A stretch of 6,368 bases of DNA, taken from the NCBI GenBank assembly GCA_003149835.1, contig QAMX01000079.1, forward strand, positions 1-6,368, in the 5' to 3' direction. Position 1 is the first letter of the stretch. Each line of letters starts with the position of its first letter. The notes below the pieces were generated by a model, which searched no databases, was not told where the DNA came from, and worked only from the letters and a program-made list of their open reading frames with translations. Below are positions 1 to 5,752 of this stretch, piece by piece. The translations under genes and the position numbers were made by a program. This DNA comes from Clostridiales bacterium. Lineage in GTDB: Bacteria; Bacillota; Clostridia; Oscillospirales; QAMX01.

Positions 1-60
1 CAATCGAGAGACTCGCGCTGATCGCCCTCGCTGCGCTCGTTTGGCCGGCGCGAGGGCTCG
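1..60. repeat. GC-rich inverted-repeat stretch at window edge
   Basis: An 8-base inverted repeat is visible: GCCCTCGC at 24-31 and GCGAGGGC at 50-57, separated by 18 bases. A second overlapping pair, CTCGCGC at 12-18 and GCGCGAG at 48-54, uses the same right arm, so two alternative stems are possible. Neither strand shows an open frame of convincing length running in from the edge, and no U-tract follows. It could be the margin of a dispersed intergenic repeat or of a structured RNA cut by the window edge. I cannot tell which from this end alone. Confidence 0.3.
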
Positions 61-198
61 AATTTGAATGGGAAAGCGAGAGTTTTCCAATCGCCTAAAA
101 TCAAAAGATCAAAATAAATCGCTCAGTCGTTTCTGTGGTTTTCCGCCCTGCGCCGACCGCGCGGCGCTGCGGACTATCCGAACCGTCATGAGGCAAAC

Positions 199-243
199 GC
201 GGCGTTTTTTCTTCGCCGCAGGGGATTCGGCGTCTTTCTTTTC
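199..243. terminator. Possible hairpins downstream of the ASKHA gene
   Basis: Just past the TGA stop of the minus-strand gene are two mutually exclusive hairpins. GCGGCG 199-204 pairs with CGCCGC 214-219 (6 bp, 9-nt loop). CGCCG 214-218 pairs with CGGCG 228-232 (5 bp). Read on the minus strand, the first is followed only by a GTTTG stretch, which is weak for an intrinsic terminator. Read on the plus strand, the second is followed by TCTTTCTTTT, which fits better. The position suits transcript ending for the minus gene, but the U-tract does not, so the call is tentative. Confidence 0.3.
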
Positions 244-1825
244 AGAACATCATCTGCTCGACGTAATGATCCATAAAACGCGGATCGGCCGACAGCTCGA
301 TATACTCCATGCGGTCTCTGAGCCGCGTGAGCGCCGCGCGCGCCGACGCAGAGCAGAGCGCCGCCGCCGCGCCCGCGCCCGCGCCGTTGCCGACGGAGAC
401 GGCGCGCGCCGCCAGCTCCGCCGGATAGAGGCCGATTTTCCCGGCGTTGACCGGATCGATCTTGTTTCCGAAGCCGCCGGCCAGATACAGCGTCGTGACC
501 GCTTCGGCGCCGAGGCCCGCCTCGTCCAACAGCGTCGCGATGCCGCCGGCGATGGCCGCCTTGGCGAGCTGGAGCTGGCGCACGTCGCGGCCGCTGACGA
601 ACACATCCTCCGCCACGTAAAACGCCGCTTCTCCGTCCTCCTGCTCCCGTATGTAGGGCAGCGCCGCCTCCGGCGCTTCGTCCGGCGGCAGCAGCCTGCC
701 GGTCTCGTCGACCGCGCCGAGGTCAAGCATCGCCGCCAGCAGGTCGATCAGCCCCGAGCCGCAGATGCCGCGCGCTTTTCCGCCGCCGATGACCTCGCAG
801 GCCAGCGCCCCGTTTTGAAGCGCCGCGCGCGCCAGGGCCCCGTCCGTCCCGCCCATGCCGCAGGCGATGCCCGCGCCCTCGAAGGCCGGTCCGGCCGCTG
901 TGGCGCAGCAAAAAATCCGCCCGCCGGCGGCGAGGGCCATCTCCCCGTTGGTGCCGATGTCCAGAAGCAGAACCGGCGCGCCGGCGCGGTCCAGCCCCGC
1001 CGCCAGCGCCGCGGCGACGATATCGCCGCCGACGTAACCGGAAACGGCGGGGACGATCAGCATTTCCGCATCCTCCGCAAGCCCCAGCTCCGCGCCGAAG
1101 TCCGCCGCAAAGCCCTCGCCGAACAGGCTCTCCGGCGTAAACGGCAGCTTTGACAGCCGCGCCGGAGAAAGCCCTGTGAAGAGGTGCGCCATCACGGTGT
1201 TGCCCGCCACGGTCACGGCGCGGATCTCCGCGGCGGAGCGCCCCGCATCCGCGGCAGCCGCGGCGAACAGATCGCGGAGCTGGCTGCGGATAAAGCCGGT
1301 CAGCCGCAAAAGCCCGTCCGGCTCGGTCATCGAATAGGAGATCCGCGAGATCACGTCGGCCCCGCAGCTCCTCTGCCGGTTCGCCGCGCCGCGCACGGCC
1401 AGCCGCGCGCCGGTATCGAGATCGTAGAGATAGACGACGACCGTCGTCGTCCCGATGTCGACGGCCGCGCCCAAGCCGCCCGCCGCCCAAGGCCGAAACG
1501 GGAACGCCGCCGCCGCGCCCTCAGTCAGCACGGCATAGCCGGCCGAACGTTTCCCTTCGTCGAGCCGCACCGTGCAGTCGCCCTCGACGCGGGCGCGGCA
1601 GGCGAGCCGCTTCCCCGACGGCAGCCCCTGTTCCTCGGGCGTCGCGGCCGACAGCGCGCCCTCGGCCGCAACCTCGCACTTGCCGCATGTGCCGTTGCCG
1701 CCGCAGGGCGCCTCGACCGCATAGCCCGCTTCGGTCAGCACCGCGTGCAGCGTTTTGCCCTTCGGCGCATGCAGCGCCGTCCTGCTGCCGTCGGCTTCGA
1801 TGATCGTGATCACTGCTTCCGTCAT
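242..1825 (-). CDS. ASKHA-domain [2Fe-2S] corrinoid-activation protein (RACo-like, DUF4445 family)
   Basis: Complete 527-residue protein. Residues 1-88 form a plant-type [2Fe-2S] ferredoxin domain with ligands C41, C47, C50 and C76 (C-x5-C-x2-C-x25-C). After a short linker comes an ASKHA ATPase-like body: phosphate-1 loop AVDIGTTT at 121-128, a CGADVISRI motif at 154-162, VAGNTVMAHL at 206-215, phosphate-2 loop LLLDIGTNGE at 287-296, GPAFEGAGI at 312-320, GICGSGLIDL at 353-362 and adenosine-loop-like LYLAGGFGNKID at 446-457. In characterised relatives such as RACo, the protein uses ATP and its iron-sulfur centre to reduce Co(II) corrinoid proteins back to Co(I) for methyl transfer, in the cytoplasm. 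It is shorter than Carboxydothermus RACo (about 630 residues) but within the range of clostridial relatives. The start is supported by GGAGGAGA (1832-1839) six bases upstream. No corrinoid protein or methyltransferase gene lies in the window, so its partner is unknown. The family is firm; the exact client is inference. Confidence 0.9.
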   Translation of the reverse strand: MTEAVITIIEADGSRTALHAPKGKTLHAVLTEAGYAVEAPCGGNGTCGKCEVAAEGALSAATPEEQGLPSGKRLACRARVEGDCTVRLDEGKRSAGYAVLTEGAAAAFPFRPWAAGGLGAAVDIGTTTVVVYLYDLDTGARLAVRGAANRQRSCGADVISRISYSMTEPDGLLRLTGFIRSQLRDLFAAAAADAGRSAAEIRAVTVAGNTVMAHLFTGLSPARLSKLPFTPESLFGEGFAADFGAELGLAEDAEMLIVPAVSGYVGGDIVAAALAAGLDRAGAPVLLLDIGTNGEMALAAGGRIFCCATAAGPAFEGAGIACGMGGTDGALARAALQNGALACEVIGGGKARGICGSGLIDLLAAMLDLGAVDETGRLLPPDEAPEAALPYIREQEDGEAAFYVAEDVFVSGRDVRQLQLAKAAIAGGIATLLDEAGLGAEAVTTLYLAGGFGNKIDPVNAGKIGLYPAELAARAVSVGNGAGAGAAAALCSASARAALTRLRDRMEYIELSADPRFMDHYVEQMMF

Positions 1826-1990
1826 AGTTCGTCTCCTCCGCGCGGTTCGCGCCGGACAGGGCGCGGGAATTTGTATCCCGCGCTTTTCGCCGCGCAGGCC
1901 GCCGCCTCATGCTTTTTCCGGATGACGGGCTCAAAACCCCTTGCATCCGCGCCAAAAACGTTTGCCCCCATTTTTCAGAGCCCCGTTCTT
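1826..1990 (-). promoter_or_regulatory. Long structured 5' leader of the ASKHA gene, possible cis-regulatory RNA
   Basis: The predicted transcription start near 1990 leaves about 165 nt untranslated before the ATG at 1825. Read on the minus strand, two complementary pairs are interleaved: GGGCTC (1983-1978) with GAGCCC (1932-1927), and CGGATG (1949-1944) with CATCCG (1924-1919). The order A-B-A'-B' is that of a pseudoknot or of alternative folds. Further on, GCGCGGGA (1883-1876) pairs perfectly with TCCCGCGC (1868-1861) across a 7-nt loop. A last hairpin (1856-1837) reaches into the ribosome binding site. I do not recognise a known riboswitch class: no cobalamin-box or SAM-type conserved core is apparent. 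In GC-rich DNA such pairings can arise by chance, so a regulatory role is inference. Confidence 0.4.
1832..1839 (-). promoter_or_regulatory. Ribosome binding site of the ASKHA gene, possibly in a hairpin
   Basis: On the minus strand GGAGGAGA lies six bases before the ATG at 1825, a strong Shine-Dalgarno match that fixes the start. Its first three bases (GGA, plus positions 1837-1839) can pair with TCC at 1854-1856 as part of a hairpin whose core is 1840-1844 with 1848-1852 (loop 1845-1847, C/G bulge at 1853). If it forms, the site would be partly masked. Confidence 0.75.
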
Positions 1991-1996
1991 TTCCAC

Positions 1997-2025
1997 ATTA
2001 TAGCAACATCGGCCCGCAAACGCAA
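1997..2025 (-). promoter_or_regulatory. Promoter of the ASKHA gene
   Basis: On the minus strand there is a perfect -10 box TATAAT (1997-2002) preceded by TGC, giving an extended -10. TTGCGT (2020-2025) is a partial -35 at 17-base spacing. The expected start point is near 1990. It lies in the 370-base gap between the upstream GH2 gene and the ASKHA gene, so the ASKHA gene is very likely transcribed on its own. Confidence 0.75.
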
Positions 2026-2125
2026 GCCTTTTCTGTTGGCGGATGCAGATCCCGCCGGAGCCGGCTGGCCGTGCCTCTCTCCGGCCGGGCTCCGCCAAAT
2101 GCCCGCGCGGCTGCGCGGCTCTCTC

Positions 2126-2150
2126 GCCGGTCTTTGCCGGCCGTTTTTTT
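2126..2150 (+). terminator. Plus-strand terminator-like hairpin with T-tract
   Basis: GCCGG (2126-2130) pairs with CCGGC (2137-2141) around a 6-nt loop and is followed by CG and seven T (2144-2150), then GTTTT. This is the form of a short intrinsic terminator read on the plus strand. The flanking genes both run on the minus strand, where the tract becomes A-rich and precedes the stem. It may stop antisense transcription, or the match may be fortuitous because the stem is only 5 bp. Confidence 0.4.
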
Positions 2151-2159
2151 GTTTTCCAA

Positions 2160-2175
2160 CTGAAATTCTTTTCAG
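2160..2175. repeat. Small perfect hairpin after the GH2 gene
   Basis: CTGAAA (2160-2165) and TTTCAG (2170-2175) form a perfect 6-bp inverted repeat with a 4-base loop, starting about 20 bases past the stop codon of the minus-strand GH2 gene. The stem is AT-rich and the minus-strand sequence after it (TTGGAAAAC) has no U-tract. It may protect the transcript 3' end rather than terminate it. Confidence 0.3.
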
Positions 2176-2195
2176 AACAGCCCGCGTCATCTCTG

Positions 2196-4730
2196 TCAAA
2201 ACGCGATAAAATCGATCTGGGGTTCAAACGCGGGCGTATCCGCATATTCGTCGAAGCCGTAGCGGAATTTGGGATACGCGGTCACCGAAACCTCGCGGGC
2301 TTCGCCGGGGAAAAGGGTGAAATACCCCGCGTCGGCGAGGATGTTGGCGCAGTCGTTCCGCTCCTCCGCGCGGACGTGCAGAGCGGCCTCCGCGCCCGCG
2401 TTGGTCACCCGGTAACGCGCCGTATTGCCCTCGCGGCCGAGCTCTTTGACCTGAATCCGCGGGGAAAGCCGGCGCGCCGGCGCGTACAGGTGATCGCGGT
2501 CCGTCGAGAAGAAGTAGCAGCCCGTGGCTTCGCTCTCCCCCGCCCGCACCGTGACCCGCACGCAGAAAAGCGCAGCCTCCTGTTCGGGGATCCGGAAGCA
2601 GACGTCTCCGCACCGAACGGAGCGGTTGGGCAGAATCTCCGCCGCCGTCTCCTCCCGGCCGAGCACGGTTCCGCGCATGTCCAGCAGCTCGCAGCAGACG
2701 GCCGCCGCCTGCCGCGGCAGACACCCGTCCGCGCTGACCCAGACGGAGCCGTTCAGCGTCCCGCCCGGGCATACATACAGATTCTCATAGGCAAAGCTGG
2801 GGTGCAGCGCGGAAAAGGCGTCCCGCGCCCAGTAATACGCCATTTTCGGCTGGTCGAAATAAGTATACAGGTTTGTGCAGGAGACGTTCGGCCACGGCTC
2901 GTTGAACTGCCAGATCATGCTGCCGCTGTTGTGAAACTGCCGCCGGCGGTTGGCTTCCAGAATGAAGCGGAGCCCCTCCGCCTGCATCCACTGGCTGGCC
3001 GCGACAAACTCTTCAATCTCCGTCAGCGCGCCGAAGATCTCCGTGTCTCTCTGCCAGGTGCACCACCAGTCGCCGTGAAAGCGCCAGCTGTCGTTTTCAT
3101 CCATGGAGACCGGCTTCCGGTTTTCCGCAGCGAAAATTTTCGGGATCGTCCGCAGCCCGCTCATGCCGTCGCAGCCGAATTCGCTGTGAAAGAGGTTGTC
3201 GCTCTGCGCATAGCTCTGATAATGGCGCGGATTGCCCCGGTATTTCCAGTCGCCGTGGATATCGTGGCTCTTCCCCGGTTCCGAAAGCTGCCATTCGCTG
3301 GGGCCGGAGGCCGACGTGGGCAGGAACATGCGCGCCGGGTCAAGCTCCTCCACAATCGATTTGAGCAGGGCGATATTGGCGTCGTCATAGGTCGCCGGAA
3401 CCCCGTCCGCATCCGTCAGCTCGTTGCCGCCGCTCCAAACGGTCAGGCAGGTGTGATTCCGGCGCTCTTTCACGGCGCAGCGGGCCGTTTTCTCCAAAAG
3501 CGCCAGAAATTCCGGCCGTTTCGAGGGGATATTATCTATGCCGGAGCTGGACTGGATAAATTCCTGCCAGACCATAATGCCGTATCGGTCGCAGAGGCGG
3601 TAGAATTCCTCTGTTTCGATGATGCCGCCGCCCCATACGCGGATACAGTTGACATGCATATGCGCCGCCGCGCGCAGCGTCGCCTCATACCGCTCCGGCG
3701 TCACGTCGCTGTACATCAGATCCAGCGGGACCATGTTGACGCCCTTGACATAGATTTTGCGGCCGTTCACCTCAAACGTATAGGGAAACGCGCCCTCCGG
3801 CGCGTCTTCGTTCTGCACATAGCGCAGGCGGCGGATTCCCTGTTGGTATTCTCTTTCTTCATATATGTACCCGTCCCCGTCCTGCAAGGTCAGGCGGACG
3901 TCATACAGCGGCTGCGCGCCCGCGCCGTTCGGATACCAGAGCTGCGGGGCGGCGACGGAGAGGCTGCCCCGCCAGCCAGACGCCTGAACCGGAAAAACCG
4001 CCGAAGCCGCGGCTTTCCCGCCCAGAGAGGCCGCCATTTTGACAAACAGCCGCTCCGGCGTCTCCGGCAGGGAAAAGACGGTTCCGCTTCCGTGCAGAAG
4101 GCCGGTGCCGCCGCTGTCCACGTCGCTTGTCAGAGCGACGTCTTCAAAGCCATACGCCTCGTCCGCTATAATCTCCGCCTTCTGCCAGATGCCGAGGTGA
4201 ACCAGTCGGGTTGAAAAATCCCATTTATAGTTAAAGCGGCTCTTCTGCGTGTGCGTCTGCGAGGTCATTCCGATCTGCCCCATCTCGTCCGGCGCATTCC
4301 TCAGCAGCACGCGCAGGGTGAGCTGTTCGTTTTCCTCAAACAGCCGGGTGATATCGAACGAAAAGCGCTCGTACATGCCGGTATGCTCGCCCAGCAGAAC
4401 CCCGTTCAGATACACCGCGGCCTCATAGTCCACGCCGTGGAACACCAGCCGGTACCGTTTGCCCCGAATGGCCGGGCGCGCAAACGCGGCCTGACAGACC
4501 CACCATTTGTTTTCCAGCCACTCGCAGCGGAGGCTGTTCTTTTCATAATACGGATACTCGATCCATCCGGCGCGGTACATGGCGAGCGCCACGCTGCCGG
4601 GCACGGTATAATCCACCCACGGCGTGATGCCGCGCAGCTCCTGCCCCGTCTCCATGCTGTTTCCCATCAGCGGGACATACGGATCCATCGCTTTCAGCTG
4701 CCACTTTGCGTTCGACAGATCAAAATTCAT
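2196..4730 (-). CDS. Glycoside hydrolase family 2 protein, beta-mannosidase-like
   Basis: 844-residue cytoplasmic enzyme with no signal peptide. Order of parts: an N-terminal sugar-binding jelly roll (about 1-190; FHGVDYEAAVYLNGVLLGEH at 97-116), an Ig-like domain (about 190-300), a TIM barrel (about 305-640; NCIRVWGGGIIE at 361-372, GIMVWQEF at 384-391) and C-terminal beta domains. The likely acid/base is E437 in VWSGGNEL and the likely nucleophile is E517 in FHSEFG, as expected for retaining GH2 enzymes. The typical family reaction is release of beta-D-mannose from the non-reducing end of mannosides. Length fits beta-mannosidases. Some canonical motifs are altered: SGGNE rather than the usual SGNNE, and WQEFIQSSSG rather than WQDFMFAC, so substrate could differ (for example another beta-hexoside). 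I chose the ATG at 4730 because AGGAGG (4741-4746) stands ten bases upstream and the promoter lies at 4761-4789. An in-frame ATG at 4802 would sit upstream of that promoter and adds 24 residues unlike the family. No sugar transporter or regulator is adjacent. Confidence 0.88.
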   Translation of the reverse strand: MNFDLSNAKWQLKAMDPYVPLMGNSMETGQELRGITPWVDYTVPGSVALAMYRAGWIEYPYYEKNSLRCEWLENKWWVCQAAFARPAIRGKRYRLVFHGVDYEAAVYLNGVLLGEHTGMYERFSFDITRLFEENEQLTLRVLLRNAPDEMGQIGMTSQTHTQKSRFNYKWDFSTRLVHLGIWQKAEIIADEAYGFEDVALTSDVDSGGTGLLHGSGTVFSLPETPERLFVKMAASLGGKAAASAVFPVQASGWRGSLSVAAPQLWYPNGAGAQPLYDVRLTLQDGDGYIYEEREYQQGIRRLRYVQNEDAPEGAFPYTFEVNGRKIYVKGVNMVPLDLMYSDVTPERYEATLRAAAHMHVNCIRVWGGGIIETEEFYRLCDRYGIMVWQEFIQSSSGIDNIPSKRPEFLALLEKTARCAVKERRNHTCLTVWSGGNELTDADGVPATYDDANIALLKSIVEELDPARMFLPTSASGPSEWQLSEPGKSHDIHGDWKYRGNPRHYQSYAQSDNLFHSEFGCDGMSGLRTIPKIFAAENRKPVSMDENDSWRFHGDWWCTWQRDTEIFGALTEIEEFVAASQWMQAEGLRFILEANRRRQFHNSGSMIWQFNEPWPNVSCTNLYTYFDQPKMAYYWARDAFSALHPSFAYENLYVCPGGTLNGSVWVSADGCLPRQAAAVCCELLDMRGTVLGREETAAEILPNRSVRCGDVCFRIPEQEAALFCVRVTVRAGESEATGCYFFSTDRDHLYAPARRLSPRIQVKELGREGNTARYRVTNAGAEAALHVRAEERNDCANILADAGYFTLFPGEAREVSVTAYPKFRYGFDEYADTPAFEPQIDFIAF

Positions 4731-4738
4731 ACGCCTGA

Positions 4739-4746
4739 CCCCTCCT
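4739..4746 (-). promoter_or_regulatory. Ribosome binding site of the GH2 gene
   Basis: On the minus strand AGGAGGGG precedes the ATG at 4730 with 8 bases between (10 from the AGGAGG core). This decides the start in favour of 4730 over the upstream in-frame ATG at 4802. Confidence 0.8.
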
Positions 4747-4760
4747 GCGGCTTTTCCGTT

Positions 4761-4789
4761 AGTATAGCACATTCCCGCGCCGATTCCAA
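4761..4789 (-). promoter_or_regulatory. Promoter of the GH2 gene
   Basis: Minus strand: TTGGAA (4784-4789) as -35, a 17-base spacer and TATACT (4761-4766) as -10, with TGC immediately before it (extended -10). The predicted start near 4754 gives a short leader of about 24 nt ending in AGGAGG. The gene is therefore its own transcription unit, separate from the TSUP pair upstream. Confidence 0.75.
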
Positions 4790-4794
4790 GCCTT

Positions 4795-4809
4795 TCCGGC
4801 AAAACCGGA
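4795..4809. promoter_or_regulatory. Inverted repeat just upstream of the GH2 promoter
   Basis: TCCGG (4795-4799) and CCGGA (4805-4809) form a perfect dyad with a 5-base centre. It lies five bases upstream of the -35 box of the GH2 promoter, a position suited to an activator or repressor site, but the arms are short and no regulator gene is nearby. Confidence 0.25.
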
Positions 4810-4871
4810 TTCGCCTGACCGCCTTTCGGAATCTTCCATGCGCCTGTTTGGTTTTCTTGACCCGTATGGTC

Positions 4872-4887
4872 CGCCGCAGACGCGGCG
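4872..4887. terminator. GC hairpin downstream of the TSUP pair
   Basis: CGCCGC (4872-4877) and GCGGCG (4882-4887) form a perfect 6-bp stem with a 4-base loop about 27 bases past the TAG stop of the minus-strand TSUP gene. On the minus strand six T (4888-4893) come just before, not after, the stem, so it is not a textbook intrinsic terminator. It may still mark the 3' end of the TSUP transcript. Confidence 0.3.
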
Positions 4888-4913
4888 AAAAAACCGCCCC
4901 TTTTCCCCGCTCT

Positions 4914-5282
4914 CTATTTTTTCCCCTTCGATTTTTTAAAAATCTGCGCCAGTCCCGCGGCGATGAGCAGCACGCCGAAGAGCTTGCGCAGCACGCCCGT
5001 CTCCAAAACGTTGGCGAGCAGACTGCCGCCGATCGCCGCGGCGACGCCGGAGACCGAGCAGATGACGAATACGCGCAGGCGGATCAGCTTGTTTTTGATA
5101 TGCGAGATCAGGCTCGACGCCGCCACGGGCAAAAAATAGAGCAGGTTAATGCCCTGTGCGGAGATCTGCTCCACATGGGCGAAATTCACCATATAAATTA
5201 CCAAAAGCGTTCCGCCGCCGATCCCCATACCGCTCAAAACCCCTGTGACCGCGCCGACCGCCACGGCGAGCACCTCCGCCAT
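4914..5282 (-). CDS. Half-size TSUP (TauE/SafE, DUF81) membrane transporter, second of pair
   Basis: Complete 122-residue integral membrane protein with about four hydrophobic helices: near 4-31, 42-61, 70-92 and 98-115. The glycine-rich GVLSGMGIGGGTLLVI (14-29) at the first helix and AQGINLLYFLPVA (42-54) are typical of the TSUP family, which moves small organic or sulfur-containing anions such as sulfite, sulfoacetate or related carboxylates. A basic tail (KKSKGKK) probably lies in the cytoplasm. Full-length family members are about 250 residues with two homologous 4-helix halves; this protein equals one half. It starts 14 bases after the stop of the preceding, equally short TSUP gene and carries its own ribosome binding site, so it is a separate gene and not a frameshifted remnant. 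The two probably work together as a heteromer. The substrate cannot be read from the sequence. Confidence 0.88.
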   Translation of the reverse strand: MAEVLAVAVGAVTGVLSGMGIGGGTLLVIYMVNFAHVEQISAQGINLLYFLPVAASSLISHIKNKLIRLRVFVICSVSGVAAAIGGSLLANVLETGVLRKLFGVLLIAAGLAQIFKKSKGKK

Positions 5283-5299
5283 CCGCCCTCACCCCCTCA
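5283..5299 (-). promoter_or_regulatory. Junction ribosome binding site between the two TSUP genes
   Basis: On the minus strand the TGA stop of the first TSUP gene (5297-5299) runs straight into a G-rich AGGGGGTGAGGG stretch ahead of the ATG at 5282. The binding site thus overlaps the upstream stop, an arrangement that favours coupled translation and similar amounts of both halves. Confidence 0.65.
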
Positions 5300-5671
5300 A
5301 AAAAACATGCGCACGCCCGCGACGACCATGATCGCCCCGAACAGCTTGATAATCCACTTCGACGGCACCTTGCCGAGCAGCCATCCGCCGGCCGTGCCGC
5401 CGACAAGGCCGCCGAGGCAATACCACAGCGTATGCTCCGGAAACGGGTTGCCCGCGCAGAAATAGATGACGGCCGAGACCACGCAGAACGGCGCGATCAC
5501 CGCCACCGAGGTCGCGCAGGTCTCGCGTTCCGGAAGCCTGCACCAGAACAGCAGCAGCGGCACGAGCACCATGCCGCCGCCCGCGCCGAGCAGACCGTTG
5601 ACGAGCCCCGTGGCCAGACCGGTCAGAATCAATTTATAATCGTCTTTTTTGAGCTGAATACAACACTTCAT
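5297..5671 (-). CDS. Half-size TSUP (TauE/SafE, DUF81) membrane transporter, first of pair
   Basis: Complete 124-residue membrane protein, first gene of a two-gene unit. A short cytoplasm-like N-terminus (MKCCIQLKKDD) is followed by about four helices: near 13-42, 52-73, 81-100 and 106-123. GLVNGLLGAGGGMVLVP (22-38) is the glycine-rich TSUP signature, and ATSVAVIAP (53-61) matches the conserved stretch in the second helix. Like its neighbour it corresponds to one DUF81 repeat, half of a usual TSUP transporter. The two are related in layout but clearly diverged, as N- and C-halves of full-length members are. The ATG at 5671 has only a weak AGGA (5684-5687) 12 bases upstream. The gene is divergent from purL, sharing a 224-base intergenic region. 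Transport of a small anion is known for the family; the actual substrate is unknown. Confidence 0.88.
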   Translation of the reverse strand: MKCCIQLKKDDYKLILTGLATGLVNGLLGAGGGMVLVPLLLFWCRLPERETCATSVAVIAPFCVVSAVIYFCAGNPFPEHTLWYCLGGLVGGTAGGWLLGKVPSKWIIKLFGAIMVVAGVRMFF

Positions 5672-5700
5672 ACAAGCTATTTTTCCTGAAAGCGCGATAA

Positions 5701-5706
5701 GTTATA
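5701..5706 (-). promoter_or_regulatory. Possible -10 box of the TSUP pair
   Basis: On the minus strand TATAAC lies 30 bases before the ATG at 5671 and matches five of six -10 consensus bases. No good -35 sits at 16-18 bases; the expected position overlaps the region just past the -35 of the divergent purL promoter. If used, the two promoters face away from each other with overlapping upstream regions. Confidence 0.4.
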
Positions 5707-5717
5707 CTGGATTTGCG

Positions 5718-5746
5718 TTGACAAAAGCGTGTTTTTTCGTTAAAAT
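5718..5746 (+). promoter_or_regulatory. Near-consensus promoter of purL
   Basis: A perfect -35 TTGACA (5718-5723), an exact 17-base spacer and TAAAAT (5741-5746) as -10, in an AT-rich patch within GC-rich surroundings. This is the strongest promoter in the window. The expected start is near 5753, giving a leader of about 143 nt before the purL ATG. Confidence 0.85.
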
Positions 5747-5752
5747 AATAAG

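Noticed and set aside
1826..1990. Cobalamin riboswitch upstream of the corrinoid-related ASKHA gene
   Set aside because: The leader is too short and shows no recognisable B12-box sequence.
68..2209. Long plus-strand frames (68-1153 and 1184-2209) opposite the ASKHA gene
   Set aside because: Arg/Ala-rich low-complexity translations, no plausible ribosome binding site, and the minus strand encodes a well-conserved protein across the same span.
2043..4214. A 723-codon open frame on the plus strand opposite the GH2 gene
   Set aside because: It lies antisense to a gene with clear GH2 motifs and domain order; its translation is Arg/Ala/Pro-rich with no recognisable domain. Long antisense frames are common in GC-rich DNA.
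4731..4802. N-terminal extension of the GH2 protein from an in-frame ATG at 4802
   Set aside because: It would start upstream of the best promoter, lacks a good ribosome binding site, and the extra 24 residues do not resemble the family.
4914..5671. The two short TSUP frames as one gene broken by a frameshift
   Set aside because: Each has its own start, glycine-rich signature and four helices, and the second has a proper ribosome binding site at the junction. They look like two intact half-size proteins.
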